A stretch of DNA of 64,000 nt from contig NC_092564.1 of NCBI RefSeq assembly GCF_037975245.1, positions 28,504,984-28,568,983 on the forward strand, read 5' to 3'. The stretch's first letter is position 1, and every line of letters starts with the position of its first letter. The position numbers and the translations under genes were made by a program. Below the pieces are notes generated by a model. That model ran no database searches and was not told the DNA's origin. It worked only from the letters and a program-made list of their open reading frames with translations. Below, one piece after another: positions 26,655-40,270 of the stretch. This DNA comes from Apostichopus japonicus. Its lineage: Eukaryota; Echinodermata; Holothuroidea; Aspidochirotida; Stichopodidae.

Positions 26655-26753
26655 TATGGTTAATACATATGCATACATATGGTTAATACATATGCATACA
26701 TATGGTTAATACATATGCATACATATGGTTAATACGTATGCATACATATGGTT
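26654..26753. repeat. 23-bp tandem repeat, four copies plus a partial
   Basis: Copies start at 26654, 26677, 26700 and 26723 with ATATGGTTAATACATATGCA. The fourth has ACGTATG in place of ACATATG, and a partial fifth follows. The unit contains the palindromes CATATG and ATGCAT. The array begins on the last base of the candidate poly(A) signal. Confidence 0.95.
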
Positions 26754-29452
26754 TTCCAACCCAATACTTGCCAGTATATTGCACTGTCAGAATGTGTGAA
26801 CTACTTACATCGTTGGAGAATGTAGATTACGCATGTATGGAGAGGAGACAATTTTTTCGTAAGATAATAATTATTAATTACTTGTCTAGCTGCTTTGACA
26901 TTTCAGCAGGGACAATTTAAAGGGACAAGGGAGATATCGCCAAATGCTATCGTATATTCTGGCAGGCAAATGTAATACCTCCTTGTATAGTATTTCATGC
27001 ACATCTCAAGTAATTAAGTGGTGTTCAGTTAATCCTAAAAAGAGTATTTGTCTTAAATATTGTAAGAATGGAGAGAGTTACAAGTAGCAACTCTACAAGA
27101 GCTGTGAAAAGGTAATCATGCATTAATGGGTAATAAGGGAATGGTGGGTGGATGAAGAAGGGATGGTGGGGGGGGGGAGGGGAGGGGGTAAACAGGGCCT
27201 GGTTGCTGTATTCAGGGTAGCATTAAATTTCATCCCCCAGCCATTTGTGTTGTCAAGAAAAGTTCTGCCAGTCAAAAAAGGCTCATTAACAGTATTGTTG
27301 TTCAACTCTGGATGTGTTTGTGAGGGGGAGAGGTATGGTTTGCTATGTTATACCGCACTCTCTGAAGGGACCTAATGTAGCTTCTAATGGAATTATGGCA
27401 AAGCATGAAGAAATATTGTTCCTCTCTGGTATCAAGATATGGTGATGTTTTGTTTGTTACTATGACAACACTATTATTCTACAAATATATTTCATCAAGA
27501 AAAACCAAGTTTGTAAGCAAAGAAAGTAAGCCAGGGTTGTGATGCTAGTTACTGTTGCCGGAAACTGAGTTTCATTCTCTTAAGAGGTAGCTAAATTGTG
27601 GCAGGGTGCCACTTTTACATAATAGACCTGAGCTCTTTTAAACTTTTGACTTTAACACAACCCATGTGGCTACTCATTAAATACTGTACCAATACCAAAC
27701 AACAAATCATTCATGTAACCTTTGACCCTTTGTTGTTCCATGTCTCTAAGATGGTCCATCCAACAGGTTCATAATGAGCTTGTAATATCTGCTATACTAT
27801 GTAGGGATGACTACCATTGTATGTCGGTGCAAATAGAAGAAATAAACAAATTGGTAAATACTTTATTGCTGCAGGGTACTCTGGTAGTTTAGTGAAGGTA
27901 AGAACATTTGACAAAGGTATACAAGAATTTGTTTCCTGCTGCCCATCTTGTGACACTAGCCTTTTCCACACTGTTATGAATTCAGTGTTTAGCATACATG
28001 TGGAGGTTAGCTGAGAATGTAATATTGTACAATGTGACATCCATAGTGAGTAGTGAGATTGTTTGATATGTCTCCCTCTAGAGTTCACGGTACATCTCTG
28101 TCCCTGAAAGCACAGTGTATTTAATGTCACTTAAAAGTACTTTCAATCATATTTAAATTTCACAATGGCACAATCCATTCTACACATTCTTATATGATTT
28201 ATACTTCACCCCTGAAGTACTAGCCCACACTGGCAATTGCTTCTCCCATAAAGTATTGCTTGTGTAGCCTAGGACATTGTTTGGAAGTGCCTATTAATGA
28301 AACATTGGATAGCAATGGAATGTTGTATATTATTGCTAGGCAGATATTAACATATTATGGTAATGTTGGAGGAAACACATCAGAATTTCTGTCTTTTGCT
28401 CGGAAAGACCTAAACTAGTAAACTCAAATGATTCCTTGGCTATTAACAGAGCTCACAGTCAATTCAAAAATATGAAGCTTTGTAAATGGTATGTGGTCAT
28501 TATTGCATCACCAGGACGAAAAAAATTCCTCTGCAAAGCTTTTAAGTTCATTTTATGTTAACGAACGTTACCATATATTGTAAAATCTGGCTCAAAATAT
28601 GAAAAAATTGAAATTCAGAGGATGATGTTATTGGTTTGGGGTTTACCAATGGACTCAGAATTTGAAGGTCTGTGAGAAGACCAACCAACCTTAAGGTAAA
28701 TTTGATGAAAGTTCTAGCAATACAATGGCCCATAATAGAGAATTTGCTTTGTGCTATAATGTTGTGACTGTGAGGTCCTGTGTAGGTCTGGTGCCATCCA
28801 ACAGAATTAAAATTCTGTAAGGAATGCAATGCCTGCAAGAAGTGTAAAATTGCCATCTACAAGTGTTATAAAATACCACGGCTTGGACATGTTTCATGAA
28901 GTTTAAGAGCTACGACGGCCTGCCTTAGAAATAAAGCTTGAACGTTGATGTCAGTAGAAGTTAAGTGGTGTTTACAAAAATACAAAAGTTGGGCATGACC
29001 AGTAATTGGAAGGTATTAATACTGCTAATAACAAATGGATAGTTTAGTCTGTGGGGTGCCAAATGTGCATGTAATGACAGATGTTCGCTTAGTACCAAGG
29101 TTACATGCTTTCATCAAGTGCCTTAGGTTACCTCGACAACTATTAAATTGCTTTGGAAATAAACAGCAAACTTTCTTGTCAGTCCGCAGCAGTTTTATGT
29201 AAAGGTTTTCAAAACCGGTTGTTTTCATACGTGAATAATGTAATATTCCATGCCTAGGAGGATGGAAAGAACATGTTTATTGCACAATCAAACACATTGG
29301 CACAGTTCATGAACGAGGAAGTAAGTGACAGTGAGGAGGGACAGTTTAGTAACCATAGGATACAAACATGTTAATGAAACAAAGCATATAGCTTTAATAT
29401 CTAGCTGCTCTGGATTCCTGTCGATATAAAGTTATTTATGAACAGAAGTTTA

Positions 29453-29508
29453 AAGTCCAATGGTCACTAGTCTCCATTTGAAGTCCAGTGGTCATAAGTC
29501 TCCATTGT
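29453..29508. repeat. 28-bp direct duplication
   Basis: Two adjacent copies read AAGTCCAATGGTCACTAGTC and AAGTCCAGTGGTCATAAGTC, each followed by TCCATT, with a 28-bp offset and a few changes. Confidence 0.8.
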
Positions 29509-30336
29509 ATTCTAACCTACCGTTTCTTTGCTCTTTCAAAATACATTCTTATTTTCAGTGTTAATGAACTGGGCCTGCTTGTTGCTGAAATGATAAAATG
29601 TGAGGGTGGAATGTCGTGTAGGCTTGCCAGGCAACGGGCTAATCTTCGTGGCCCAAACTTCAATATAATAACTTTAAAGTGCTTTTGGTAGTGTTAATCT
29701 TAATTCTTATAGCCTTAATTTAAAATGCAGATATCATAATATGTATGTAAGTGTTTCCAGAGGTGAAAGTTATTTAATCAGATCGTCTCACACAACCTCA
29801 CCATCCAATCCTACCATAACATGTGTGCCCCGCCAATATTTGTTTTGACCAGTTAACCACGATATGACTAGTATTTCTACAGAGGGCTACATTGAAATCT
29901 TCAATATGTGATGGTGGATTGATTGGTTTAACTTCATTTCCAGACTATCCCTTTAAAACTGAATGGAGGCTGACTGCAACAATATTTTTATGCGAAAATT
30001 TGCTTGAAATGCCAGAGGACTACTGAATTTCCCTTTATTTGAATATTTTCTATTTGTGACGAACACAGAAAGAGCATAGCAATATGAAGATGCTAGGTTT
30101 AAATTATCCAACAGAATCGGGCAAACCAACCATCGGCAAGTCATTGACCTAAAGCTATATGTGTTTGGTAGGAATTTGACAGGACGGTGTTTAATTTTAT
30201 TTATATCACAAAAAAAAAAATAATAATGTGCAAAGGGACAAATACATGTTTGTGAAAAACATGTTTTCAACCGACAAATTATTTCTCTACATCCTTTCAA
30301 TAGCACCACATGACAAGATGATTGGTAAAAAGATAT

Positions 30337-30383
30337 ACATATCTCTATATATAAATATATATATCTCTATATATATATATTTA

Positions 30384-30424
<41 letters not shown>

Positions 30425-30447
30425 ATTTATTTATATATATATGTATA
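30337..30447. repeat. (TA)n microsatellite with CTATTTA interruptions
   Basis: Runs of TATATA are interrupted by CTCTATA, TTTATCTA and CTATTTATTTA. The Tyr/Ile frame across it is an artefact. Confidence 0.95.
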
Positions 30448-30968
30448 TATTCTGGAATATCTTGAATTGCCTCTGCAATTAAAGTTGACCATACAAGCCA
30501 GTAAAATGGAAAAGTTGATTTCCAAGGCCTATCAGGATGGTAATAGTCCCCTGTGGGCATTAAAAAAAGACTTATTATAACTTCATTTGGTTCGTGGGGG
30601 TACTTGGAGACATAGCACTCGCTGGCTTTAACCTTAATATGAAGTAGACAGGAACCTTGCCAAATATTCTGACAAAATCTAGCAAAAGGAATTTACTACC
30701 AAGTGTAGAAATCAGTAAACGATAAAGTTTATAGGACGACTTCAGTTTGGTACGAAGGAGGAGGTGATGGGTTTCAAGAAGTGGCAATCTGATAAGGTAG
30801 TTTTGTGACGCAGTATTAATTTTGAGTGTGCAATGTCTCGTGTCCATTCACGCATTCTGTATGTGTAGAAAATGAAAAGACATGTTTATTATGTCAGTTG
30901 ACTTCTTTCAAATCAAAAGTTGTGAAGGACAAAGTTCAAAAGTAAGATTATGAACTGTTATCGGTATT

Positions 30969-30975
<7 letters not shown>

Positions 30976-31009
<34 letters not shown>

Positions 31010-31062
31010 TGTATGTATGTATATATATATATATATATATTAATACACATATTTATATATAT
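30976..31062. repeat. (TA)n microsatellite
   Basis: Several TA runs are broken by TAATATATATGTATGTATG and TTAATACACAT. Confidence 0.95.
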
Positions 31063-31899
31063 AAGTTAAACCTGAACCGACAGACTCATATCAAATTTGC
31101 GTTTGATGTAATATCACTTTGTGGGGAATGTTTTAATGAGTCTTAACCATATCATTGTCCATAATGGAGTAAAGACCAGTTTCTGACTCATTTCAGTATG
31201 ATGAACTTTTTCTGTGTGTTCCTTATTGTTGAGGATAAAGGAAACTGATAGGAAATACAGATCCCTATTTGTGCATGGACATGTCTAAATTGTAGGCCAA
31301 CGTGTAAGGATTAAGTTTGATTTTAATGTTATTAATACACAATGTATCGCTAACCTATAATTGATGAATGTAAGCAGTATGTTAAGGTTAATTTATCGTT
31401 GAAGTTTGAATTCATGAAATATGTTTGGATGCCATTCTGTTGTGAGACAGTAAATGTAAAACAGGATTGCATGGAATAATTCTTACTATATCATAACTAA
31501 GTTCTGTTCATGCAAGTTTGTACTCCATTCTTTTTACCCAAATTTAAAGAAGGAAGGAAAGAAAGAAAAAAAAAGAACAATATCTCTACGGAGTAGGGAA
31601 TCCCCCTCTTTCATTGATATTTTAGAGGGAGCACTTAGAAGGTTATTATATATTGTCATTAAAAATCCTCATTCTGGAGGAGAAATACAGAAAGATACAA
31701 CTATGAAATAATTTGTCATCGTCTTACTTGTGTACTTTGTTTTAGGTACTGTGTCAATCAATGTAAAGGAGCAACTGTTTCTTTCAGATGTTTTGACGAA
31801 AGGTAACAGAAATCTTATGTAACACTTATTGCGTATCTGTGTATGACAAGTATGCTGATAAACACAGTACGCCCAAATTCAAAATTGTACTTGGCTGTT

Positions 31900-32805
31900 G
31901 AATTTCACACTTGGTGTATAAATCATTCCATACTCGCTACACATCCCAGTTGTATCTTCGCGCCTCGTTTATCTGTCTCCATACAACCTTAGCACTTTCG
32001 TTCTACCGTGCCTATAATGAACTGGTAACCTATTAGCACTGTGCGCCCTCTAAGCCGGAACCACCACATCCGGTCAATGCCCTCCCAGCTCTTTCTACGA
32101 TCTAACTGTGTCAGCTTCGCACGATTATCGTCTGGGATTAATTTCTACGTAATTCGTTCGGAACAGTGACCAAGGATTCTATATTTTTCATCCATTGGAT
32201 ACTGAAGTAACTTTACCAGTCGTGCGCAGCCGGTAAGTATCCTTCTTTTTGCTCAGGGAGGGATTTGGGGGAATTTTGGGGACCAATTATCGCATCGTTA
32301 AATTCATATAGTCCTCAGTACGGGTGGCAGTTCCGCGAACTGTCTACCCTAGTTTTCCAGTCTTAGCACCTTAACGGAGGGTTTCAGTGGTTCTTTTGCT
32401 CACTGGCTTCACTTTTCATTGGGTGGTTTTGCTTGGGCCAGTTTCGTGACTAATCATGTAAGCCGCGGGCATCTAGTTGAAGCACGTTGTTAAGCTACTT
32501 CTCCGTATCGCTACTCTTTGTTAGCTTATCTACCTCCCCCTGTATTATCCCGTTGCACTTGTTATAGTTTGTATTAAGCATTATTCTTCATAGCTCCGGG
32601 TTCAGAGATGTCGTCCCGTAGTCAGCTAAAATGTATAAATTGTTCGATGTTCCGTCCAAGGAGAGCATGGGACGACCACGATCTTTACCCGAAATGTCGG
32701 ACGTGTACCAGACGGGACCCTTGTCTTGTGTACATTCAGTTTTCACCCAATCAATGGCAGATCGATAGCTCTCGGAGTTATTTTGTAGAGAATAAAAGGT
32801 CTTAG
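31900..32805 (+). pseudogene. Possible decayed retrotransposon 5' end with a gag-like zinc-motif ORF
   Basis: A 65-codon frame at 32608-32805 starts at an ATG and contains CINC, then YPKCRTCTRRDPCLVYIQFS and NQWQIDSS. The Cys-x2-Cys pairs followed by DPC and an xFSxxQW motif recall, from memory of the general pattern only, the N-terminal protein of some animal DIRS-like/LTR retrotransposons. A Tyr stands where a further Cys would be expected, and the frame stops early. The upstream 700 bp is more GC- and CpG-rich than DNA on its left and has a long leader with a splice-donor-like CCGGTAAGT at 32232. No reverse transcriptase, integrase or second LTR is visible. It could instead be a short host exon. 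Confidence 0.25.
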
Positions 32806-33659
32806 GAGGTCAAGCATGAAAACCTTATGAACACAATTTCCTACAAGTAAATCTCGGATGAGCGTGACACTTGGTCTTTATCTCCATATCTTCATGTGCA
32901 TTGTGATATCCATCCATTATAAGCTCCATTCAAACAGGCAACTCCTAAGTTATCAACTGTCATTTAGAAAGCCTTTCTAAAATAAATCTACACCTACGAA
33001 TTAATTATTAAATCTTTGAACATTTCTCTCGAGAAATAATAAGGATTTACACGTTCAGCTTGATCGAAGTATACGTTTGACTCTGAGTTTCGGCGGCCAT
33101 TTCCTTTCTCTTAATGGTTATTACTTTCCTATTCTAAACTAACAATGTTAGGATTACTGCTAGTGTGTAATATACGTGCACACACTCTTCCAAACCTATG
33201 CACTGTTTTTATGGAAAAAGAAAGAGAAAAAACATGGTACAGACATCTCATCATACAGTACATTTTAAGACTGTCATTTCATACACAGATAATAACATCA
33301 AATTTTCCAATTAGTGTCACTTTGTGTCCAACACTTTGTCATGTTACACAGTGGCAGACACGATTAAGGAGAAATGGCTGAAGTTGAAAGACCGGTCTAC
33401 AGTGTCATTTTATCATTTATCATGTCCACCTCTCTCTCTCTGCTGAGAAGGATGACTTTAGACAGAACTTTATTAAAGTCCAAGAAAATGAAGAATCTGA
33501 CTGGTGGTGTTGCTTCAAATAGCAATCTTGGTTCTCAAGATATTGAGGTTTAAAATATGCTATGTAATGGATGAAATTCAAAGCTTCATTCGGTGTTCAT
33601 CTACTTTTGAACAAATGCAGTATCGAGGTCACGTACATAAACTGAAAACCAAAAAACCT

Positions 33660-33980
33660 TCAATGGTTCCAATGCCCAAACATATTCACAGTAGAGTGGT
33701 ATCTGATACATGTTAATATTCATGAACTTGTGCACAACAAAATGAAGAGGCATCTACCTACTAAATATGACATTGAATTAACTTGTGTTTGTTGAGATAT
33801 TGTGTTTACAAACTGTTTTTGACGATTTCCCATTATACCCCACACAGTCATGAATATTTATGAGGTAAACATTGTTGTTGCACAAAACATGTACTTACTA
33901 GGAAGTTACATCATCATACCAAGTATGAACTAAATCGGACATACGGGTTGAAGAAATATTGACATTTAAAAAAATATGTT
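33660..33980. repeat. Dispersed degenerate repeat, second-half module in two units
   Basis: AGGCATCTACCTACTAAATATGA followed by GAGATATTGTGTTTACAAACTG resembles the second half of the 37090 copy (GATGTATCTACATACTAAGTATG, then CATCTTTACAAGG). A second, more diverged unit follows, with ACATCATCATACCAAGTATG and GAAGAAATATTGACA. Similarity is by eye and moderate. Confidence 0.35.
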
Positions 33981-36900
33981 AAGCCCCGTAACAATTAGCC
34001 TTCGGCATCGTAACACAAAATGGTGCCATATCAAACGTTGTTTACAGCTGGTTCTAAAGTATTCCGCTAAAACCGTTTTCTCCATCAGCCCTGCAAAATA
34101 GCACTGTGTATCCTGCAAACTATTTCCTACTCCCTGGCCTCTTCATAGCGTTAGCAGAACACGATAGCCGTTTGTATTTACAAATGATAAAATCTGCAGT
34201 TTCGAACAGATGCTAAAAGTGAAGCAAACATCTGTGGTTTATGTGTGAGATATCTTTGTTTTGAATATTCGTTAAATATGTAAGGAAAATACTGCTCCAT
34301 TTTGGCGATATTTTTCAAATCTCGTGGTCAGGGAAGGGGTTACTGCTGCCATTTTGACGTAGTGATGTCGTAGTGTTAGTGCAGTTAGATTGTGCAACGT
34401 CTTACTTTTTCCTTTGCTTTTCCTCTCAGCGCGAATGTAAACAGTGTTGACACTGAAACGAATGCCACTGTACGATCTTGTTAAGAACTTCAATGGTTTG
34501 GTACGACCTTATCTATTACAGAAATAAATATTTAATAAAGTAAGTAAACAAAAGGAATCAAGCATACTTGGATCGATGATATTATAAATACGTTTACTTG
34601 CTCTTATGTCGTGTTTGTATAACGGAAACTAAAACAATGAAACAGAACTCTTTAGGAAAGTTTTTCATCATATTTCTATATAAAAAAAATAATGATGATT
34701 TGGTTTGCTAATCCTTTAAATGGTCTACAAGCTTAGTCATCAAATCCGGGGATTCCATTTTCGCTCCCTTTCCCCCCCTTTCTTTTCTTTATACAAACCA
34801 GACAACATGTTATCAATAATCAAGAAATTGAGATATAATAATTAGGCATTAAATAGCATAATCTTCAAAACACAAAGTTATGTTAGATTTCACCCCTGAA
34901 AATACAAGTTCTGGCAAGTCGTTTTTGTTCTCCACCTTACATACACCAACTTGTGAGGGATGGTATTTTATATACTTGAGTGCTGCAAATTTAGCCAGAT
35001 GTATAAACCACTTATAGAAAGATACTCTTCATTGCATATATATGGTCAGGTTACATGGTTAAGAATCGAGTATGGAATAAGATACAACTTCAACGAGAAT
35101 ATGTGACCACAGAAAAGGTGTCAGACAACTCTCCATTCTAATTATTATTCGGTGACATGGTAGACAAATATTCACTCAACGGTCATTTATTCTCCTTTGA
35201 ACTCTGTCACTATACAATAGTGAGGAGACGTTCAACAAGTGGGGCAATGCAGTTTGGATCGATTAATCAGAATAGAAACAAGTGTTGCTAATTGTTCAAA
35301 TGAAGTTACACATAATTAAAAAAGATGAGATAATAAAGTCAATTTTGAAATCTTTTTACTTATTGCCCCTCATATCCTTCAGGTTTTAACCGATGTCACT
35401 CCTACTACATCAGTTACAATTGCAGTTTCCTTAGTGTATGTTTCATAGTAATTTATTCATTTCTGGGAGGTTCATTGCCTCAGAGGTTGTTGCCTGCTAT
35501 ATATATACGCTTGGTTGGCCACCTACCCTGTAATTCTTATTTTGGCCTTTGACCAGTGAGGCATGCTTTGTAATGGTTACAGTCTTCTGATTACATATCT
35601 GCTAATGAATCGCCGCATATCTCTCAGTGATGCAAACAAATAGAATTTAATCAACAGAAACTGAATGTAGAAGGTAGTGACGTCAATGTTAACAGATTGT
35701 GCATCATACCAGTTAAAAGCACAACAAATTGTAAACCAGACCAGTAAAAGCACACAGGATGGTGTATAATGTACGCATTATATTGTTAGTTTACTACTTT
35801 GTTAATTTGTTAATCTCTGTTAATTTATTAATCTTTACTTCTCTGTTAATTTACCCATATTTTTCGGCCTCAATAACTGAACATATGATGACACGATGTG
35901 AACAGTGTAGTATTCGATGGCACCATAAAGCTTCCATATTAAATGCAGAAATGGGGGTGGGGGTGGGGAGACTTCTCGTGTGTTAGGGAATGTTTAAATG
36001 ACATCTCAACATGTACTCCGAAAGGAATCGATTAGAAATGCTCGGCAAAATGTTATATGCTAATGCGCTAACTGCAGATCTTTTCTCAAAGAAATGACTT
36101 CCACTATGCCCTCATATTCTCAGGTATGTTTAAGTTTCTTGAAAATTGGCCATTAGTTGATGAAACTCATAAAAAGGGACACTGCTCAAGAAAATTAATA
36201 ACCGACGGTAACATTGTCGGTTGCGAAATGAAACCATAATCAGTCAAATGAAGCATTTTAGCAGTCTGAAATGTGCTGAAATTTGAATAACCCACATGTT
36301 GAAACGTTTTGCATTAAATTGCTTAACTAACAGTAAATTGAGCATTTTACCAGCTGCATAAATTGATTGAGGATTGTAAGCAATCATGACTTGCTCATTT
36401 TTCCTCACCGTTAAAAGTAATAAATTTATAAACTTGACGTAAATTTTACAAATTAAACTTTCAAATCTTATCAAGCCATCCTTTTCCTCAGTGAACATTT
36501 ACAAAAAAAAGTTTACGGAAGATTAAAACGTTCGTACTGATTTCGATGGCAAATTAAAGCTTCCGTATGGACGTCTTAATTACGTTTTAAGAAGGCCTCA
36601 AGTCCGTAATAAAAACATGAGACGTCGGAAGCCTTGGTAAGACCGTAAGTAAGACCCTGTATGATAAAGGGACTTCACTGCCGACTACGCTATAGCCTAG
36701 CCTGTGAGTCCAACACATTGGTATAACAAAGTGTCGTATTACAAGTTACACAGTATTACCCTCCATTAGTATATCGTCAAGGGAGAGAAACCTGCTCTTC
36801 TTCAACCGAGTCATTGCTCATTAGGCATTATCCTACCGCGAACAAAACTAATTAAAATCATATTTTCGCGCAAACGAAAGTAAAACATTCGGGTACAATT

Positions 36901-37089
36901 TCAGAATCGATTGCCATGAAAAGGAACATTATCTATTTATCCGAAACTTTTTAAGTACGTAATGTCTATATTTATGATAACAAAGTGGACATTATATCTT
37001 ACGATGGTAACAGGATATGTATTGAGAATGTCTACACTTTTTTTCTGGGGGGGGGAGGGGGGGGGGGCTGCTATGTTGCTCATATGAAG

Positions 37090-37480
37090 TTAAAAGAACA
37101 TTAAGGCCTGCACTGAGTAATCGTCGTCATCATCATATTAGCGTCATTGGAGCAATCCAGATATTTATAATATTTTAAAGCTGAATATCTTGATAACCGA
37201 CAAAGCTATAGAAACACTACAAACCTCTCAACTATTTCTTTGTTCTTAGAAGATGACCTATCAAGACTAAACGTCTTTCCTGAAATCATCCTAAAATGAT
37301 CTTTGACCTTCACAAAAAACAGTAGGGTTTCTGTCCCATGCAAGATGTATCTACATACTAAGTATGAAGTTCATCCAAGCTTTTGCATTGGCAGTTTTCA
37401 TCTTTACAAGGTTTGCATAGTTTGTCACAATTATACGCACGCGCAAATACACATACACACCATCACCATCGCAGAGATTT
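37090..37480. repeat. Dispersed degenerate repeat, longest copy
   Basis: Its first half matches 2820-3030 in order and spacing (TTAAGGCCT, CAGATATTTA, GAATATCTTGATAACC, AGATGACCTA). Its second half (TTTGACCTTCACAAAAAACA, TACATACTAAGTATGAAG, TTACAAGG) matches modules at 33660-33980. It looks like an old, high-copy non-coding interspersed element. No terminal repeats or coding potential are seen. Confidence 0.45.
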
Positions 37481-39013
37481 TTTTCCGCCTTTGGCAAGTG
37501 ATAATCAAACTATAGTATGAAATGTTTCCCCTAAAGGAAACGAGGGCGGTATTGAAGAACATAGCATGCATAGACTCCGGAAGTGAGACCTGACTAATTC
37601 GCATATGACATTACAAGGGTCCTACCTGTACCGAGTAAGATTTGTAGCAGGGATTCTACTCGTACTGCATAGGGTTGGCATGTAATATACATTTTTGAGT
37701 AGTCGAATGAGGACATTATTTCAGAATACATAAAATACAACACGTATGTTCGTCGTACATCTTCTGCCGTGCAAGCAGTTAATTTCGTTATAGATATATA
37801 TTCCACTTTTGTTGTTAATTTAAAACCACGTTACGTTATCCCTATCAACATTATGGTTCTAACCAAAGCTTCAGGTATACGGAGTATTGTATAGGGGGTT
37901 ACCGATTTCTGTATCAAACGCACCATATTTTATCGTTCAAAGACATGTTAATTAAATATTATTATAAACATTTACGAATTTAGTAAGAATCAAGTACAAT
38001 TTTAATTGTCCTTTGATAATTTTATTCTACCTTGAATGATTTTTCTAACATTGACAAGCAGTGCAAACTCTACGATTTAGTAATAACAACCTCTTTGAGA
38101 AATGACGGTCTGCCCAAAGGATTTGTACCAACAATGTCTTCGGCTTTGAGTACAGCGTTTCTGTATGTTGCCGTGTTGGACGAATCTAACCGTAATATAT
38201 AGTAATTACCGACTTTGCGATCCGAGTTATAGTCATTGTCTATACTTTGCAATCCACGGTCCCCCTCGAGACACCCCCCCCCCCAAAGAAGGGGGAGTGA
38301 AAAACCTGGCAAATTGTGCTCGAAAGAAATAGCTCATCAGTTGTATCGTATATGTGTGTTCCGGAGCCGGCTATAATCAAGTTAATAAAACTGTTCATAC
38401 AACGGACAGGAATTTCGTTTTTTTTTACAGACCATTGAATGATAGTGAATGAAGTTGAACGCCCATCTATTCATATCGATTTAAGTACCGGTCTCTCTTT
38501 GTTACAAGCGTCCAACAAAGAATATCTGTTTTTATTTCGGTTTGGTTTGCGATAATTTGTTGTGATTCCCATTATCTGTACAGTTATTGAATACAAATAA
38601 TAATTGTGCACGTTGTAATGGATAAGGTAAACAAGTTTAACTGTTACAGTCAGACATATACCGTGCGTTACTGTATGTATAGTGTACCGGCCTGCTCGCG
38701 GTTCATCGCGACCAAAAACGAAATTTAGTAAGTCAAAATTATCAGGAGAGATAAGTAAATTCACATTGAACAACTATATGTAAATACAGAGTAGTACATA
38801 CCAAAATTGGATCAATTGCATAGTTGGGAGTTGTTAAATATAGTCCGAATATGTGAGATATTGTCTGCTTTAAAGTTTCAAGCAAAATATATGGGCCCTA
38901 CATTATACTATCATGTGTTTCAGATCGCGAAACCTTCTGCCAGCATAATTTGGGAAATTACTCTCGCATTAAAGCCTCTTTCCGAGCCGATTGATTGTCG
39001 ACAATATCAGCTA

Positions 39014-39142
<129 letters not shown>

Positions 39143-39481
39143 TAGTTTCAGCGGTTGGTGTACGGGCGTGGCTATGGTTTAAGATTACGTGATAATGAGG
39201 GCATGGTGGAAACCCAAGTCTGTTGTAAATGATTAATGAGAAAGCAGGTTCTCACCGTTTCTCATTCTCTCGTGTTTTATGTAGAGCATACATGAATTGA
39301 TCGCCAGGTACAAACATGGTACACCTGGATATCTATCGTGTCTGTCTGATGCTTGATCTGCTTGAATGTGTTTGGTGTCTTTCTTATTCAGCTGGCAGTG
39401 CTCTGTGTGATGATAAATACCCGATAATAGTGTAGTATGGTATGTTATGTTATGTTATGGTATGTTGTGGTATGATACAGT

Positions 39482-39523
<42 letters not shown>

Positions 39524-39527
39524 GTCA

Positions 39528-39559
<32 letters not shown>

Positions 39560-39623
39560 GTCATCGTCGTCATCATCGTCATCATCGTCATCATCGTCAT
39601 CATCGTCATCATCATCATCATCA
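39482..39623. repeat. (TCA)n/(TCG)n trinucleotide array
   Basis: About 14 TCA triplets are followed by mixed TCA/TCG, then a run of about ten TCG, then a (TCATCATCG)-like 9-bp pattern and TCA again. The interspersed structure shows A/G changes spreading through the array. Poly-His, poly-Ser and Met/Thr frames across it are artefacts. Directly upstream, 39437-39475 is a degenerate GTATG/TTATG run. Confidence 0.97.
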
Positions 39624-39759
39624 ACATCATTATTACTAGGTAATAGTTAAAGAGAGGACTTTTCACATATATATCGGAATAATAAAACGTGACATCCGGG
39701 TGTACAAATCTCTATTCATCTAAATATCACGTTGTATCCACTATTGTAATTAATTTACC

Positions 39760-40270
39760 GGTCTGTTCCGGCTCCGATCTGTATGTAACAATGGATCTAA
39801 TCAGGACTGTAGTCGCGTCCTGTAGATCCGCGCCGAGCCCATGTCCGAATCTAACCATCCCGAGTCTGAGACAGGCCCGAGTATAATGCAAACAGAATCG
39901 GAGACAAGTTCGAGTCCAGTGCACCCCTGTAGAGTCCCGAGTCCGCCTTTCGTTATTTCAGTACAACTTCCAATTGGCTCTTTCATAGTGAAACGACGAT
40001 AGTTTCATCAACTTTAGTTGACTACTTCAGTAGTGCACAATTACGTCACGTTGGATTAGAAAGGTTAGTGATATGACATTGTCCAACCCCTCTATGCTAA
40101 CAGCAAAGCCTAGAAAAACGTTTAACCGGTTAAAATGAAATAAATCTGCCACATTGGCGAGGAAATCAAATCATGACGACTTCACGTGGACTCGGTCTAT
40201 AGTCCGATTCCATGGCATACCGGGTCATAGCCGAGTACACAAAAGAACTCGAATTTTGAACTTCAGTTCA
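39760..40270. repeat. Degenerate GAGTCC/GACTCG-rich region
   Basis: Motifs such as CCGAGTC, CGAGTCC, GAGTCTGAGAC, GAGTCCCGAGTCC, GGACTCGGTC and GCCGAGTAC are scattered through this stretch, mainly 39820-39950 and 40190-40260. They look like remnants of a decayed GACTCGAGTCC-type tandem array and share their core with the 18-bp minisatellite at 48538. Confidence 0.4.

Larger units (their letters stand above)
25994..26670 (+). other. Smad6/7 3' UTR (end uncertain)
   Basis: This AT-rich sequence after the TGA begins with a short (GA)n run near 26009. It contains an AU-rich nonamer at 26366 and other ATTTA pentamers (for example near 26125). The first canonical AATAAA is at 26649, so the shortest standard 3' UTR would end about 26,670. 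The CpG-poor domain continues to about 31.9 kb, so a longer UTR or downstream poly(A) site (another AATAAA is at 27841) is possible. Confidence 0.5.
26754..31900. other. CpG-poor flank with no recognisable gene
   Basis: No exon, RNA gene or coding frame with homology can be seen. The sequence keeps the low CpG content of the Smad6/7 introns (4 CpG counted in 28141-28740). It holds a G-rich run at 27167-27190, a 28-bp duplication (29453) and two TA arrays (30337, 30976). It could be distal 3' UTR, read-through DNA or intergenic sequence. Confidence 0.5.

Noticed and set aside
39442-39650. Poly-His and poly-Ser frames
   Set aside because: Artefacts of the TCA/TCG array.
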